Both the position numbers and the translations under genes were made by a program. From Thamnocephalis sphaerospora (Eukaryota; Zoopagomycota; Zoopagomycetes; Zoopagales; Sigmoideomycetaceae), in the NCBI GenBank assembly GCA_003614735.1, contig KZ992461.1, positions 1-52,807 on the forward strand: 52,807 bases of DNA. Reading direction: 5' to 3'. A model generated the notes under the pieces. That model had not been told where the DNA came from and ran no database searches. It was given only the letters and a program-made list of their open reading frames with translations. The stretch's first letter is position 1, and the number at the start of each line of letters is the position of its first letter. This document shows positions 31,818-43,862 of this stretch, piece after piece.

Positions 31818-34445
31818 ATGCGTTTTTCACTAAAGCTGCTACTGCTGGCAGCAACCGTGGTTCTCACCGCTGCCAGCCATGCGTCGGCGCAAACTACTCA
31901 AAGCAATGTTATCACGGAAACACGATCAGAAGTGGTTGGCGATGCGTTCGTGGTAGAGCTGGAAAATAAGGTGAAGCAAGAGAGTCTGTTTTCGGGTTTG
32001 CAAAAAGCTGGCATCCCATATACCGTGCGAATTAGCTTCTCAACGCTCTTCAAAGGTGTCAGTCTGCAGACCGATGCACAAAATGTCCAGCGTATTTCCA
32101 AGGTACCTGGCGTGCGCAAGGTATGGCCTTTGTGGTCCATCATTCGGCCAAGTGCACGCGTTAGCGTGACCGGCTCCAGACTGGATGTTATCCACGATAT
32201 GACGGGCGTGAAGGAAGTGCAGCAGCGTTACAAATACGATGGCCGTGGCATCAAGGTCGGCGTGATTGATTCTGGCATTGACTACACGCATCCGGCGCTT
32301 GGTGGCTGCTTTGGCCCTGGTTGCCGCGTCGCATTCGGCTACGATTTTGTTGGCGACAACTATCGCGGCCCAAGCACTCGTAAACCTGATCCGGACCCGC
32401 GTGATACCTGCAACGGCCACGGCACACACGTTGCAGGCATCATTGGCGCCAATAGCGCTGATATGATGGGCATTGCGCCCGCTGCTACGCTTGGTGCATA
32501 CCGCGTAATGGGCTGCTACGGCAGTACAGCATCGGACGTCATGATTGCCGCCATGGAGCAGGCCTATTTGGACGGCATGGACGTCATCAACATGTCGATC
32601 CTATCCAACACGGCCTGGGCAGACACGCCGGACGGCCTGGTTGCGAATCGGCTCAGCGAACTAGGCGTCTTGATTGCCGCTGCTGCTGGAAACAGTGGTC
32701 GCATTGGTATGTGGGCCACAACGGCACCTGGTCTTGCAGATGGCGTGCTGTCGGTTACGTCTATCGATAGCGTCAAGTACTACGCAACGGTGTTCACGCT
32801 GAGTAGCGATTCCGACGAGGTATTCGAGTACATTGACACACAGCCTGGCCGTCGTCTGAATTTTACCGAAGTACAAATTGCGCTGGCACGCAGCGTCAGC
32901 AAACCTTCAAACGACCTTGCGTGCACAGAGCTGGTCGGAGGATACACCGGCAAAATTGTAGTGGCGCAGCGTGGCTCCTGCAGCATGGATGCAAAGGCGC
33001 GGATAGCTCAACGTGCGGGCGCCGTCGCCATCGTCGTGTACAACAACGTCAATGAGACATTCTCGCCTATTGTGGACGATCCACGCGCCATTCCTACTGT
33101 TGGCATTCAGCTCGACGATGCTCGGGTGCTGCTCAGCGCCATCAATGCTGGCTCAGCAGTCAACGCCACCTTTTCCGAAGAACTGCGTCTTACGACAAAT
33201 CCTAACGGCAACCTCATTTCCGACTTTTCTTCCTGGGGCCCTGGCCCGCTGTTGGAAATGAAGCCGGATCTGGCTGCGCCTGGCGGCCAGATCTACTCCA
33301 CCTGGCCTCTGACCATGGGTAATGGCTACGCGATCACCAGCGGCACGTCCATGGCAGCGCCGTACATGGCTGGATCCATTGCCCTGTACCTGCAAGCTCA
33401 CGGAAAACGCAATGCCACGCCCAATCGCATCCGTCAAGCATTCCAGAACGCCGCTAAACCAGTGCGCAGTGGCACATCTATACGCGGACGGCAGCCTACA
33501 TCCGTGCTACGCCAGGGTGCCGGCATGGTCGATGTGATGCAAGCCATCACCGGCAGCACCAGCGTGCTGCCATCGCGGCTCGCTCTAAACGATACTGATC
33601 ACGCTGCCGGTGGGATCTTTTCGTACCCTGGTAGCCCTATCGTGCGCACTATCACGGTCACCAACAACGGCAAGGCATCCAAGATGTACAGCATGATGCA
33701 CATTCCAACTGCATCGGCACTTGGATTTGATGCGCGCGGCTCTATAACAGCCAATCCAAAGCTGAGTAGAAGCGTAGCCACCGTTCGGTTCATGCCATCG
33801 CGCTTCATCGTGCTGCCCGGTCGGTCGCAGGCGGTAACGGTGACAATCACGCCGCCACAATGGCTGCCGGCTGGTGAAAAGTGGCTCTACTCAGGCTATG
33901 TCGTTGCCAACCCGCAGTCACTATCTCTACGCAGCGTTTTCTTTTCGTTCCTACACAGCGAAGCGGTTCACGTTCCGTACATGGGCATGAAAGGATCGCT
34001 ACACAATGTCCGCATCTTCAGCACCGCGACAGGATATCCGTTCTTGCAAAGCGCTCAAGACGGTTCGCGGGTTTCGCGTCCAAACGAAAAGGTCACCTAC
34101 ACGTTCAAGGGCAATGACTTTCCGTGGATTCACGTACGCATCGAGTATCCGACGCGTCTCTTCTTCATCCGCATTCTTGATGCCAAAGGCAAGCGCGTTC
34201 TGGGTCTCGTGCCGGACAGCACCACGGAGTTGATCACTCGTACCGATTGGACGCCGGAAAACAGCGAACTTGGCATGGCATGGGACGGTACTATTCAAAC
34301 CACCATGTCTAATCGGACCGTCAGCGCACTACCCAACGGCCGCTACCACCTGCAGCTTGTTGCGTTGCTGCCGTTTGGCAAGCCCGACAAAGAGTCTGAC
34401 TTTGATGTTTGGCGCTCACCGCTGATTTCCGTGGCGCGGTCGTAG
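31818..34445 (+). CDS. Secreted subtilisin-like serine protease (S8) with PA insert, copy 2
   Basis: Single-exon gene for 875 residues, a paralogue of the minus-strand gene at 23679. The signal peptide (about 1-24) ends at an Ala-x-Ala-Gln site. A shorter propeptide follows. The catalytic triad is Asp151 (VIDSGID), His201 (NGHGTHVAG) and Ser511 (SGTSMAAP), with oxyanion Asn292 in AAGNSG. The protease-associated insert lies at about 345-455. The C-terminal beta-rich half has VRTITVTNNGKASK and a GLVPDSTT motif shared with copy 1. It lacks about 50 residues found before the propeptide of copy 1. All catalytic residues are intact. The two genes are arranged head to head with TBC1D20 and DCC1 between them, which suggests an old inverted duplication or independent retention, not a recent tandem copy. 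Confidence 0.92.
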   Translation: MRFSLKLLLLAATVVLTAASHASAQTTQSNVITETRSEVVGDAFVVELENKVKQESLFSGLQKAGIPYTVRISFSTLFKGVSLQTDAQNVQRISKVPGVRKVWPLWSIIRPSARVSVTGSRLDVIHDMTGVKEVQQRYKYDGRGIKVGVIDSGIDYTHPALGGCFGPGCRVAFGYDFVGDNYRGPSTRKPDPDPRDTCNGHGTHVAGIIGANSADMMGIAPAATLGAYRVMGCYGSTASDVMIAAMEQAYLDGMDVINMSILSNTAWADTPDGLVANRLSELGVLIAAAAGNSGRIGMWATTAPGLADGVLSVTSIDSVKYYATVFTLSSDSDEVFEYIDTQPGRRLNFTEVQIALARSVSKPSNDLACTELVGGYTGKIVVAQRGSCSMDAKARIAQRAGAVAIVVYNNVNETFSPIVDDPRAIPTVGIQLDDARVLLSAINAGSAVNATFSEELRLTTNPNGNLISDFSSWGPGPLLEMKPDLAAPGGQIYSTWPLTMGNGYAITSGTSMAAPYMAGSIALYLQAHGKRNATPNRIRQAFQNAAKPVRSGTSIRGRQPTSVLRQGAGMVDVMQAITGSTSVLPSRLALNDTDHAAGGIFSYPGSPIVRTITVTNNGKASKMYSMMHIPTASALGFDARGSITANPKLSRSVATVRFMPSRFIVLPGRSQAVTVTITPPQWLPAGEKWLYSGYVVANPQSLSLRSVFFSFLHSEAVHVPYMGMKGSLHNVRIFSTATGYPFLQSAQDGSRVSRPNEKVTYTFKGNDFPWIHVRIEYPTRLFFIRILDAKGKRVLGLVPDSTTELITRTDWTPENSELGMAWDGTIQTTMSNRTVSALPNGRYHLQLVALLPFGKPDKESDFDVWRSPLISVARS

Positions 34446-34763
34446 ATGCAATGTACCCCTCCAGCTGCTGCCGCGCGGACGGCTGATTGCAAATCCATAA
34501 AGCCCTTGTGTGCAAGTGGAACAGCATGCCTTGGCAACAGTGTAGCTGTCGGGCAACAGTGGTGATGCACGTGGCGGTGCCGCCCACGTGACTTTGTTGT
34601 GTTGTCCAACGCGCGTTGTCATTCTCCGCGCTTCATTCGTCGTCTGTTTACGCGCCCGCTCCTCTGCCGCAGTGTTTGTCGTTATCCGCAGCCGCTGTCT
34701 GCGCACAATACTGGGAATCTAGCACGCCACACCGCACGTAGAGCCGTTTGCAAGCTGCCAATC
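34446..34763. other. Intergenic region before CSE1
   Basis: About 320 bp. It should contain the subtilase 3' end and the CSE1 promoter. Nothing more is recognisable. Confidence 0.4.
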
Positions 34764-37700
34764 ATGGAGGTCAACGATCAGAATCTGCAGGTGCTCGCGC
34801 AGTATCTTGGCCAGACGCTTGATCCGTCTCGGCGCCGGGAAGGTAGGCCGTCTGCGCGCTTTATGAGCCGAGATTCTGATGCTCACCAGCTTGCTGGGCT
34901 ATGCAGCGGAGCAATTTCTGCAGTCGGTGGAGAAGAACGCCGGATTCCCGGTGCTGGTGCTTACGCTGACGGCCAAGGACGATGCGGAGGCGCATATTCG
35001 GTTTGCCGCCGCGCTTCTTCTCAAGAACTTTGTGCGCCGCAACTGGAGCGTGGTGAGTGGGCATTTGAGCGGATCAGGTGGATGCCTGTTGGACAGCCGA
35101 CGGCAGTGCTAATGTGTCGGGGCCATCGCAAGACCGATGGCGAGGATAAGATCGCGCAGGCAGACCGTCTCGCCATCAAGGCCAGCATCGTCGACGTGCT
35201 AGTCAAGGTACCCGCCAAGCTGCAGCTGCAATTGGGCGAGGTCATCTCCACGATTGCCGATAACGACTTTCCGGCCGACTGGTCCGACTTGGTGCCGGTG
35301 CGTACGCCCACACGTTTGTCGCATGTGTACCAGAGTTACTGACTGCAGTGCACAGAACCTGGTGGGCAAGCTGGATCCGCAAAACTACACGGTGAACAAC
35401 GGCATTCTGCAGACTGCCCATTTTTTGTTCAAGCGGTAGGTGCTTACCACACTATACACCGGCGTGTCGCGTGTGCCATAACGATTCTTGTGCGCCTCCA
35501 CAGCTGGCGTCACGAGTTCAGCTCCAACGAGCTATTTTCGGAAATCAAGTTTGTTCTCGAGATTTTTGCCGCACCGTTCCTCAACCTCGTCAAGGCATGT
35601 TTTGTTGCGCATCAAATGCGTGCGCATGAGCATGTTTGCTGACGAACTGCGGACTGGATACGCAAACAGAACACCGACCAGATGATCGAGAAGAGCGCCC
35701 AGGACGCGGCAGCCCTGCCAGTGCTGCTAGAGTCGATGTTTTTGTCGGCAAAGGTCTTTTACAGCCTCAACGCCCAGGATCTTCCCGAGTTTTTTGAGGA
35801 TCACATGGCTGAGTTTATGGGCATTTGGTACAAGTACCTTACGTACACCAACCCGCTGGTCGAGTCCACGGACGCAGATGAGGCCGGCCCACTGGAGAAG
35901 CTGCGCGCAAGCATTTGCGAGATTGTGGACCTGTATGCTAAGCGCTACGAGGAGCTTTTCCCGATGATGCCCGATTTCATCAGCACCATTTGGGGTATGC
36001 TTACGAAGCTGTCGCTGGATGTAAAGAACGATATTGTAAGTGCGCGCAACTGGGTCTACTGCGCTGGTATACCGGCTGCGTTGGATCTAGTCGCGCTAAC
36101 CTGCTGCATTGAACCCAATAGCTGGCATGCCGTGCACTCGCATTTCTGGCTACTGTGGTCAAGATCCCGCGTAATCGCAGCCTGTTTGACAACGAGCAGA
36201 CGCTCAAGGAGATCTGCGAGAAGGTGGTGCTGCAGAACATGAGCATGCGCGAGTCGGACGAGGAATTGATCGAGGACGAGCCGATCATCTTCATTCGCAA
36301 AGACTTGGAGGGCAGCGGTAGGCTGCGCGTAACACATGATGGTGAAAGTTGCTTGCTTTGTTAATGTGCGTTCTGTTTGCGTAGAAAATGACACTCGCCG
36401 CAAGGCCGCTACGGATCTTGTGCAGGGCCTGCAGGAGCAGTTTGAGGCGCAAACCGCCAACATCATCTCCATGTACATCACACAATTCTTGCAGGTGAGT
36501 GTTGCACTATGGCCGCCATATTGCAGATGCTGTGGAATTGCATGCTAACGGTACTCGGCATGGCCCATCTAGCGCTACAGCACCAACCCGGCGGCCAACT
36601 GGCGCGACAAGGATATCGCCATTTACCTGCTCACCTCGATTGCTGCGCGTAGCACCTCCACGCAGGGCGCCATCAGCACCAGCAAGTTTGTCAACGTTGT
36701 CGACTTTTTCTCCAACAACGTGCTCACCGATCTGCAGGCCCCGGCAAACACAGTGCATCCGGTACTGCAGATGGATGCCATCAAGTATGTCAGCACCTTC
36801 CGTCACCAGGTAAATGCCGACACACCAGCAACACATGTTGCGTTGACCGAGCTAACCCAAGCTATTCTGCTTCGTGTACAGCTCACCAAGGAGCAGCTGA
36901 TGTCCGTGTTCCCACTGCTGGCGGAGCGTCTTGGTTCGGAGCATACTGTTGTCCACACGTATGCCGCTATCTGCATCGAGCGGGTGCTGGCAATCAAGCG
37001 CGACAACGTGTACATGTGAGTCGCCTGCAGTCTGGCACCGCACGCCAGTCAGCGCGGTTTGCAGCGACAGCTGCTAACATTAGCTGCTTACCCAGAATCA
37101 CTGCCGCCGATGTTCAGCCATACACTGATTCGCTGCTTGCCAACCTCTTTACGCATCTGGAAAAGAGCCAGTCACCGGAGAAGCTTGCCGAAAACGAGTT
37201 TCTCATCAAGGGTGCGTGCGCAAATGATTCTGCACTGACGAAGCATCAGACTAATGCCATCATCATTATCATCGTCGTCGTCGTCGCCTATGTTATTGGC
37301 ACAGCCATCATGCGCCTGCTGGCTACTGCGCGCGGCAATATTTCGCAGCCACAGCCGATTGCGGCCAAGATTGCTGCAATCGTGGAAGTGATCAGCACCA
37401 ATCCAAGCAACCCGCGTTTCAACCACTATGCGTTCGAGTCGATCGGCACACTGATCCGGTAAGTTGGCGGTGCAGACCATGTCTTTCTCTCGACGCACGG
37501 TTGACGCAGCACATAGCTACAATCCGACGGCGCTGGTGCAGCTGGAGGAGACGCTTTTCCCGGCGTTTCAATCTATCCTGCAGCGTGATGTCTCTGGTGG
37601 GCAAAGGCTGCGGTCAGCTACGCCAGTGTGGCCCATTCGTACTAATATCGCGCATGCAGAGTTTATTCCGTATTCCATCCAGCTGATTGCGGCAATGTTG

Positions 37701-38794
37701 GAACTGCACCCGGATGTTCCGGCGCTCTATGCAGGCATGCTGCAGCCATTCCTGCAGCCGCCACTCTGGGAGGCGCAAGGCAACATTCCGGCGCTTACGC
37801 GTCTGATCAAGGTTTACATTGCCAAGGATGCTGCCGGCATTGCGGCACGCGGTCAGATCGAGCCGGTGCTTGGCGTGTTCCAGAAACTGATCGCATCCAA
37901 GCTGAACGACCAGCACGGCTTTGACATTCTGAGCTCGATTGCGATGCATCTGCCTGCAGACCAGCTGTCTGGATATTTGCCGCCCGTCCTGCACCTGCTG
38001 CTGAACCGTCTGCAAAGCAGCCGGACGGAGAAGTTTACTCTGGCGTTTGTCAGCCTGGTATGCTACTTTGCCGCATCCGAGAATCCCGCACTTGGTCCAG
38101 ACAACACTATCAAGATGTTTGAGACTGTCCAGAGCGGGTAAGCATGGCGACAAAGCGGTTCTGTCCTCGTGGCCGCTGACCCCCCCCCCGCCTCGTAGAT
38201 TGTTCGTCAACATTGCCCGGTCGATTATTTTGCCAGCAGTCTCCCAGCTCTTTGATCCGCTCGACTGCAAGACCTGCGCCATCGGCCTGACGCAGCTGCT
38301 GACTCACTCGACGGCGATGCAGCAGCAGCCCAATGTGCAGTTATGGTATGTTTTGGTGGACGCACTAGCCTGGCTCGCGCTCACAGAAATCGCATCCTGT
38401 CGCTGAACAGGCCCGAGACACTCAAGGTTCTGGTAACGCTGCTCACGTCTGAGCGCTCTCTCAAGCTGGCTGATCGCACCGACGATCTTGGAGACATGGA
38501 GATTGAGGAGTCGGTCGGCTTCCAGGCTGCATTCAGCCGTCTGAGCTCTGCATCTTGTTCCAGGGAAGACCCGTTCGTCGCAGTTACCGACCCACGCGTC
38601 TTCTTCTCGACGCGCATCCAGGCGTTCAACGCGGCCAATCCAGGTGTGGTAAGTAGCAACGGCGTGTGACGCAAACTAGCGTGCATGCTCTTCTAATGCT
38701 AGATTCGTCATTTGGACAGGTTGGAGGCGCAGCACAGAGTCTGAGCGTGGAGCTGAAGCAGTTTGTGGCCACATCGTTGGGCGGAGCGCTTTAG
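34764..38794 (+). CDS. CSE1: Cse1/CAS/exportin-2, importin-alpha recycling exportin
   Basis: Predicted 963 residues, matching the usual 960-970. Seventeen exons: 34764-34842, 34907-35052, 35133-35297, 35356-35435, 35504-35594, 35670-36035, 36122-36317, 36385-36494, 36573-36809, 36882-37015, 37096-37211, 37305-37458, 37517-37596, 37660-38137, 38199-38345, 38411-38648, 38720-38794; all phases join. It is a HEAT-repeat karyopherin: LAQYLGQTLDP and RNWSV at the N-terminus, DFPADWSDLVP, FYSLNAQDLPEFFEDHM, IRKDLEGS, PSNPRFNHYAFESI, GVFQKLIASK. Cse1 exports importin-alpha with RanGTP. Intron 5 appears to use a GC donor (AAG then GCATGT at 35595), the only choice that keeps frame and family length. 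Intron 14 contains a run of nine or ten C residues. It converges on the PLC gene. Confidence 0.95.
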
Positions 38795-38886
38795 GCGCAG
38801 TACCCGACAATGGCCGAGTACGTGCAGCGTTCTCTGCAGACCATGCGTCGGCGCGGAATCGCTCATACTTTGTCGGACGCTAGATA

Positions 38887-38892
38887 AATAAA
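38887..38892 (+). terminator. Polyadenylation signal AATAAA
   Basis: AATAAA about 93 bp after the chosen CSE1 stop, before the convergent PLC stop at 38971. Confidence 0.4.
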
Positions 38893-38970
38893 ACGCATCT
38901 ACGATGTATTGTCGGCGCACGCCGCATGCTACAATCGACAGCGGTACAGCAGCCTGTATGTTGTCCCAGC

Positions 38971-41900
38971 CTAACGGGCTCCATGCGCGTATGTTCCCGA
39001 CAGGCTGATGTGAACAAACAACGTTGAGCGCAGCAGCGGGTTGCCCTTGCGATCCCGCAGCGGAAGGTGCCTGTAGCCGGACTCGAGATTGCTCAGGATT
39101 GCGCAGAAAGATGCGATAAATACGTCCTTGGTGGCCTTGTTCTTGTCCTTGACCGCGATACTGCGCAACCTCGCATTAGAGCCGACGGCGATGCGTAGTG
39201 TCTCGCTATTTCGCAACACTTACCGCAAGAATGTCAGGTCTGCATCGCTTACGTCAAACGAAAACTCTGCATTCCACACAGGGTTGAATCCATTGTCGGT
39301 GACGTGCTTGGTGAGCTTTTTCTGAGAGCCCGCCGGTGTTACTAGCTTTACAACGCAGTACGGATCAATAACATCGCCGCGTTCGTTGTTGTTGGATCTT
39401 GGAAGATGCTGGCCAGATATAATCTATATGGTAACTTTCGCGTTAGCAGCGACACTGCAATGCATGCAGGAGCGCATGCACTACAAACCTTGATGCGCAG
39501 TGCACCACTGTGCCTTGGCACTGAGCCAAGCAGATGGCCGGGGATGCGCAAATGGCGCGGCTTGAGCACGTAGCCACAGCCGCCATTCTGCTGAAACATG
39601 GCGCGATTCAGCTGGACGTAGCGATCTGCAGGGTACGCCCATTGGTAAGATACAAAGATAAGCATGTAACACTCTGCCGCTAACCATAGGTCTGCGCGTT
39701 CAGCGCGACTAGTTGAGCGCCCACGCCCCAGTGGACCGTTGGATTGTAGTTTGTTGATGTGACGCGTTTGCCAGCCGGATAGATACGCGACAGCCGCTTG
39801 GAGTTGTGTCGCACCGCCGCAGCAGGCACCTTTTTGGCCAACGCAGCGCCAGATGCCTCGGAGAACGAGGACATTTCGTAGTAGGCGTCGTTGGCTAAGT
39901 GTTGCCGTCAAGCAGCCGCTAGTTAGCGGATGATTGCGGGTACATCGCTGTTATTGCGCACCTTCACTGTGCTCATAGTCGACAAAGTGCTTGGTTTGAC
40001 AATAGACTGCTAGTGAAGCCAGTGCCTTGCAAAACTTTTGCACTTTCTTTTCCTTTCCTTGACTTTCCTCGCCATCAGAGTCTGGCGTATTCGCGCAAGC
40101 AGCAGCGTAAGAGACTGCACGCACATTGTGAAAACTCAAGTCCGACGTCTCTTAGTCTACCTACCAGTGTCGGCAGCTACGTCCGAGCCTGCCACTGCTA
40201 TTGTGCTGCTTCGCTGCAGTGCAGGTACCATATCTCCGCCCCGCCCCAGACCCTTGGTCTACCGATAGTGGACGGTGTGAGATGAACGTTGTATGGCGCT
40301 GAAATACCAAGTCATGCCGCACCTTGACCAGAAAACGGTACATCATATCGTGCGGTGATGGCAGTCTCATCTCGCTGGAGTCTAGAAACTCGGACACCAG
40401 CATGTCGCCAAGCTCCTCACGCAGAATGGCAGCCATACGCTCCTGCTGTCGGAGCCCGCAGTGCACTTCTAGTGACAATATGACCGGGTAAGGAGAGCGC
40501 TCAAATGCTCGCTTCTTGATGGACGCAATGCTGTCGGAAAACAGAATCTTGGAAGTACTGTAGCAAATCAGAGGCATAAGCAGACCGACCGCATGTCTAA
40601 ACAAAGTCCCTTACTCACAGCGTGTATCCGTGATAGATGACCGGTTCGCCATCAGGCCCGTCCCAGCAGTCGACTGTGGGCGTGAGGCAGTGGCACGGAG
40701 AGCATTAACTGCAAATGCTCCGGCGTCTACACACGAGAGGACAGCACACATACGCTCAAGACACCGGAATCCTTGGTCCAGCGCGTAGGTATACGCATCT
40801 ACCGAGGACTTGCCAGTAAGCTGATTTCCAATCAGATACCTGGTCACGGCACACTGAGTCAGCCGGTAGGCATTCGGTCAGCATACGTACAGCGACGCCT
40901 ACGTGTTGTGCGAGGAGTTGATAAAGTAGTGAGACAAAGGCTGCCGCATATCCTGCCAGACGGATCGGTTGACCGGTAGCATCACCGAGTTGTCATCGCC
41001 GTTAAGGAACTGGAGAAACGACTGGAATGAAACTGCAGCACCGTTGTCCTGATCGGCGTATTTGGTCACCAGCGCCTCCATCTCTTCCTTTGGCAGTGTC
41101 ATCTGTTTGGTGCCAACCGACGCGGCTGTGTAAGACCCTGGGTCTGCAAACAATACTAACAACCTTTACCTTTTGCACCTTTGTCAAAAAGTTCGTGAAA
41201 CTGGCGGCCGGCATGCTGACCAAAGCGCTCTGATCGCCACCCACAGTCTGCTGCCTGGCTCCCGAGTATGCGCAGAATATATCCAGGACCTCTTCACGCA
41301 CATTCAACGACTCGACCAGATGAATGAACTTATCAAATCCGATCTGTGCTTCCTTGCTACCAGCGGCTGCCTGTGCGCGTAAAAAGGTCGACTTGGTTTA
41401 CACAGATCAACTGCTGTGGCGACATGGCGCAACGTACCTTAAAGTGCTGCTTGAGTTCTTTCCTAGATAGCGACACGTTCATTCTCTGACAGATCTGCAC
41501 AAACTCATCCAAAGACATCAGGCCATCTTGATCGCGGTCACCGAGCGTCCACTGGCGACGCAGCCAAACGTGCTCACGCTCTCGCACAGTGGTTTCGTTT
41601 TCCTTGTCCTGATGGCAGTAGCGCATCACCAACACGCGCAGACCGGTAAGCCAGTCCACTTGGTCCTCAGTATCAAGCGGGACCAGGTAGAGCGACTCGC
41701 AGCGCGAATGCTCCATGTAGACGATGCTGAATGCACGCAGTTTTGCCACCTCATCCAGTTTGGGATGCTTTAGAACCTCTGCCGGCAGATACTCGCCAAC
41801 ACGATATTCTGTGATGCTCTCCACGTTGACTAGCACGCGTACGGCACATTGTTAACCGCTGCTTTGCGCCGACGGTTATGCAGCTACAGTTGGGCCTACG

Positions 41901-42546
41901 TACTATGTTTTTCCTTGCTGCCACTCCGTGTCTGCCAGATGACGCGCAGCTGATTTACATCAACGCGAAACATCCTCTCCGACAGGTCCTCCTTGGATGG
42001 CTTGAACAACAACATGCGAGTGCCCTTTAGCATGCTTTCCGGCAGCTCCGCACTAAGCATCTCTGCTGCTGCGCTAGGAAAAGCAGTGCGCCCTTCGGCA
42101 TCTACGGTGGCGGCAGGCACAACCGGGGCAGTGCGACTACGTTGCAAGCTGGGCGGCAAGGTGGCCGACTGCTGTAGTCGATAGTGGTTTAGCGGATGCG
42201 GCTGCTTTGCTTCAGCTTTGGCGGCAGTAGCATCCGTGTGCGCCACCGTGTCCGCAACGGCAGCCGCACCACTTCTTGGCGCTGGCGCAGACTTTGGCGG
42301 CTTTTGCTGTGTTGGAACAGCGTCCCCATCGTGCACTGCTGCCTCTGCCACCACGGTCACCGCTGTCGTAATCTCGGTTACTGCTGTAGTCGCCACCGCT
42401 GCAGTGCCATGGTCAGCGTGTTTGGTAATCGGAGCAGTGGTGGTAGTGGTGGTGACGGTGGAGTCGACCGTCTCTCCATCGGCGCGCTTCAGCAGTGACA
42501 GCATTTCGCTGGCGAATGCGTCAGCATGCTTTTCCACAAAACTCAT
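38971..42546 (-). CDS. PLC1: Phosphoinositide-specific phospholipase C, delta type
   Basis: Predicted 911 residues. Twelve exons: 42546-41904, 41829-41438, 41370-41170, 41102-40903, 40839-40754, 40673-40619, 40557-40323, 40148-39962, 39894-39685, 39625-39489, 39423-39224, 39160-38971; phases agree, the start of the eighth being least sure. Order: Ala/Thr/Val-rich N-terminus of about 150 residues, PH-like domain, EF-hands (GDRDQDGLMSLDEF has intact calcium ligands), X domain with catalytic histidines in FINSSHNTYLIGNQL and VIYHGYTLTSK, Y domain (YNPTVHWGVGAQLVALNAQT), and C2 domain (LPRSNNNERGDVIDPYC to LFVHISL). The enzyme cleaves PIP2 into IP3 and diacylglycerol. Catalytic residues are present, so it should be active. 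The threonine/valine-rich N-terminal repeat is unusual. Confidence 0.92.
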
Positions 42547-43862
42547 GTTGGCAAAAGATGCACGGGTTGGGTACAGAGAAAGGAGACAGAATGGAGAATA
42601 GCAAATTGGCTGGCGAGCGGAGATGGCAAAGTGTGGCGACTGTTGTCAAGTGCAGCGGTGGGTTGCGCGTCACAGTGGGAACATGAAGGCTGAGGCAAGG
42701 GCCTGTCCCACAGTGGATTGGCGTATGCTAACGGCTGGACAGCGTGACCTGCCCCAGTGAGCAACTCAGGCATGCTAACCAGCCTAAGCATTGCCAAACG
42801 ACGATAAACCATTGGATCTGGCAAAGTGCAAGCGTCGTTGAAGAGGAATCGCCATCGCAAAGGTCAGCCGGCTTTGGTCGACCACCATATGTCGTAACGG
42901 CGGCAGTCTGCTGCTGGTATAGTTAGCATACGTAGGTGCTTCTGCTGCAGCCAATCTCTGCAGCAGTACCGTAGGGTCTAGATGGTGCCAAAACCTGCGT
43001 CGCGCCTAAATGCGTGTTTTCTTGCAACGTTGGCCCATCCGCCATTAACATCCACCTTCTGACCGCCCACACCATGCGCTGCAGGGCACGCCGCAGCATT
43101 CAATAAGAGCTTGCATCGAACCTACCACACTGTGCTGTCGGCTAGTTCTCGTTTGATGCACACATCTTGTCAGCGCCAAGTGCCATCGTCCGTATGCACT
43201 ATAGTTAGAAAGAGCACATTTGGTACCTGTACTTGCGCTCGCCACATCAAACCTTGTCGTCTGCCCGACAAGTCATGTGCTCCGGCTGCATACCGGTTGG
43301 AGCCCTGTCCATAAAATTACCCAAGCGACACACGCGTGTCACAAGGAACAATGCCTCACCGGTGGACTCTGTTGCTATCTATACACAAGGTATCAAAGCT
43401 GTTTACGCCAGCATTGACATGCTGGTGCACTTGCTTGCGTCCAAGTTCAAGCGACGGTGGACTTATGGTGAGCGGTAATGACGTTTTTAGTGGCGAGAGG
43501 TTGACTGGAGCGATGCAAGTGCAGCGACCACCGTACACTGTCGCGCGGTATCCACTGGTCTTTGTTATCCTTTAGAACCAGATTGGTACGTGCCTCGACC
43601 GACAAAGCTACACAGCTTGCTTCCAATCAGGCAGCACGGCCTGGTTAGGAGACGCCGGACATGCAAGAATATAAAGCGTTGCACCAGTCTTGCGGCAACG
43701 GGCCGCCGGCTCACACACCGCCATCCCCTATGCTTGCCGCAGCTGTACCTTCCAAGCTGCAACTCACCGTTTTCCCTGCCATCCTCGCTCACACTCGCAC
43801 CGGCGCCTGCAAAGCTTGCATGAAAGGTCTACTGTCCCGGCGGTGTGTCGTTGCGTAGAAAC
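42547..43862. other. Gene-free stretch
   Basis: About 1.3 kb between the divergent PLC and 7TM gene 2 starts. Only short overlapping frames occur, none supported. It holds the PLC promoter at the left and a TATA-like box at 43670 at the right. Confidence 0.45.
43670..43676 (+). promoter_or_regulatory. TATA-like box of 7TM gene 2
   Basis: TATAAAG, 193 bp upstream of the ATG at 43863. The tandem paralogue has TATAAG at 199 bp upstream of its own ATG. Confidence 0.5.
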
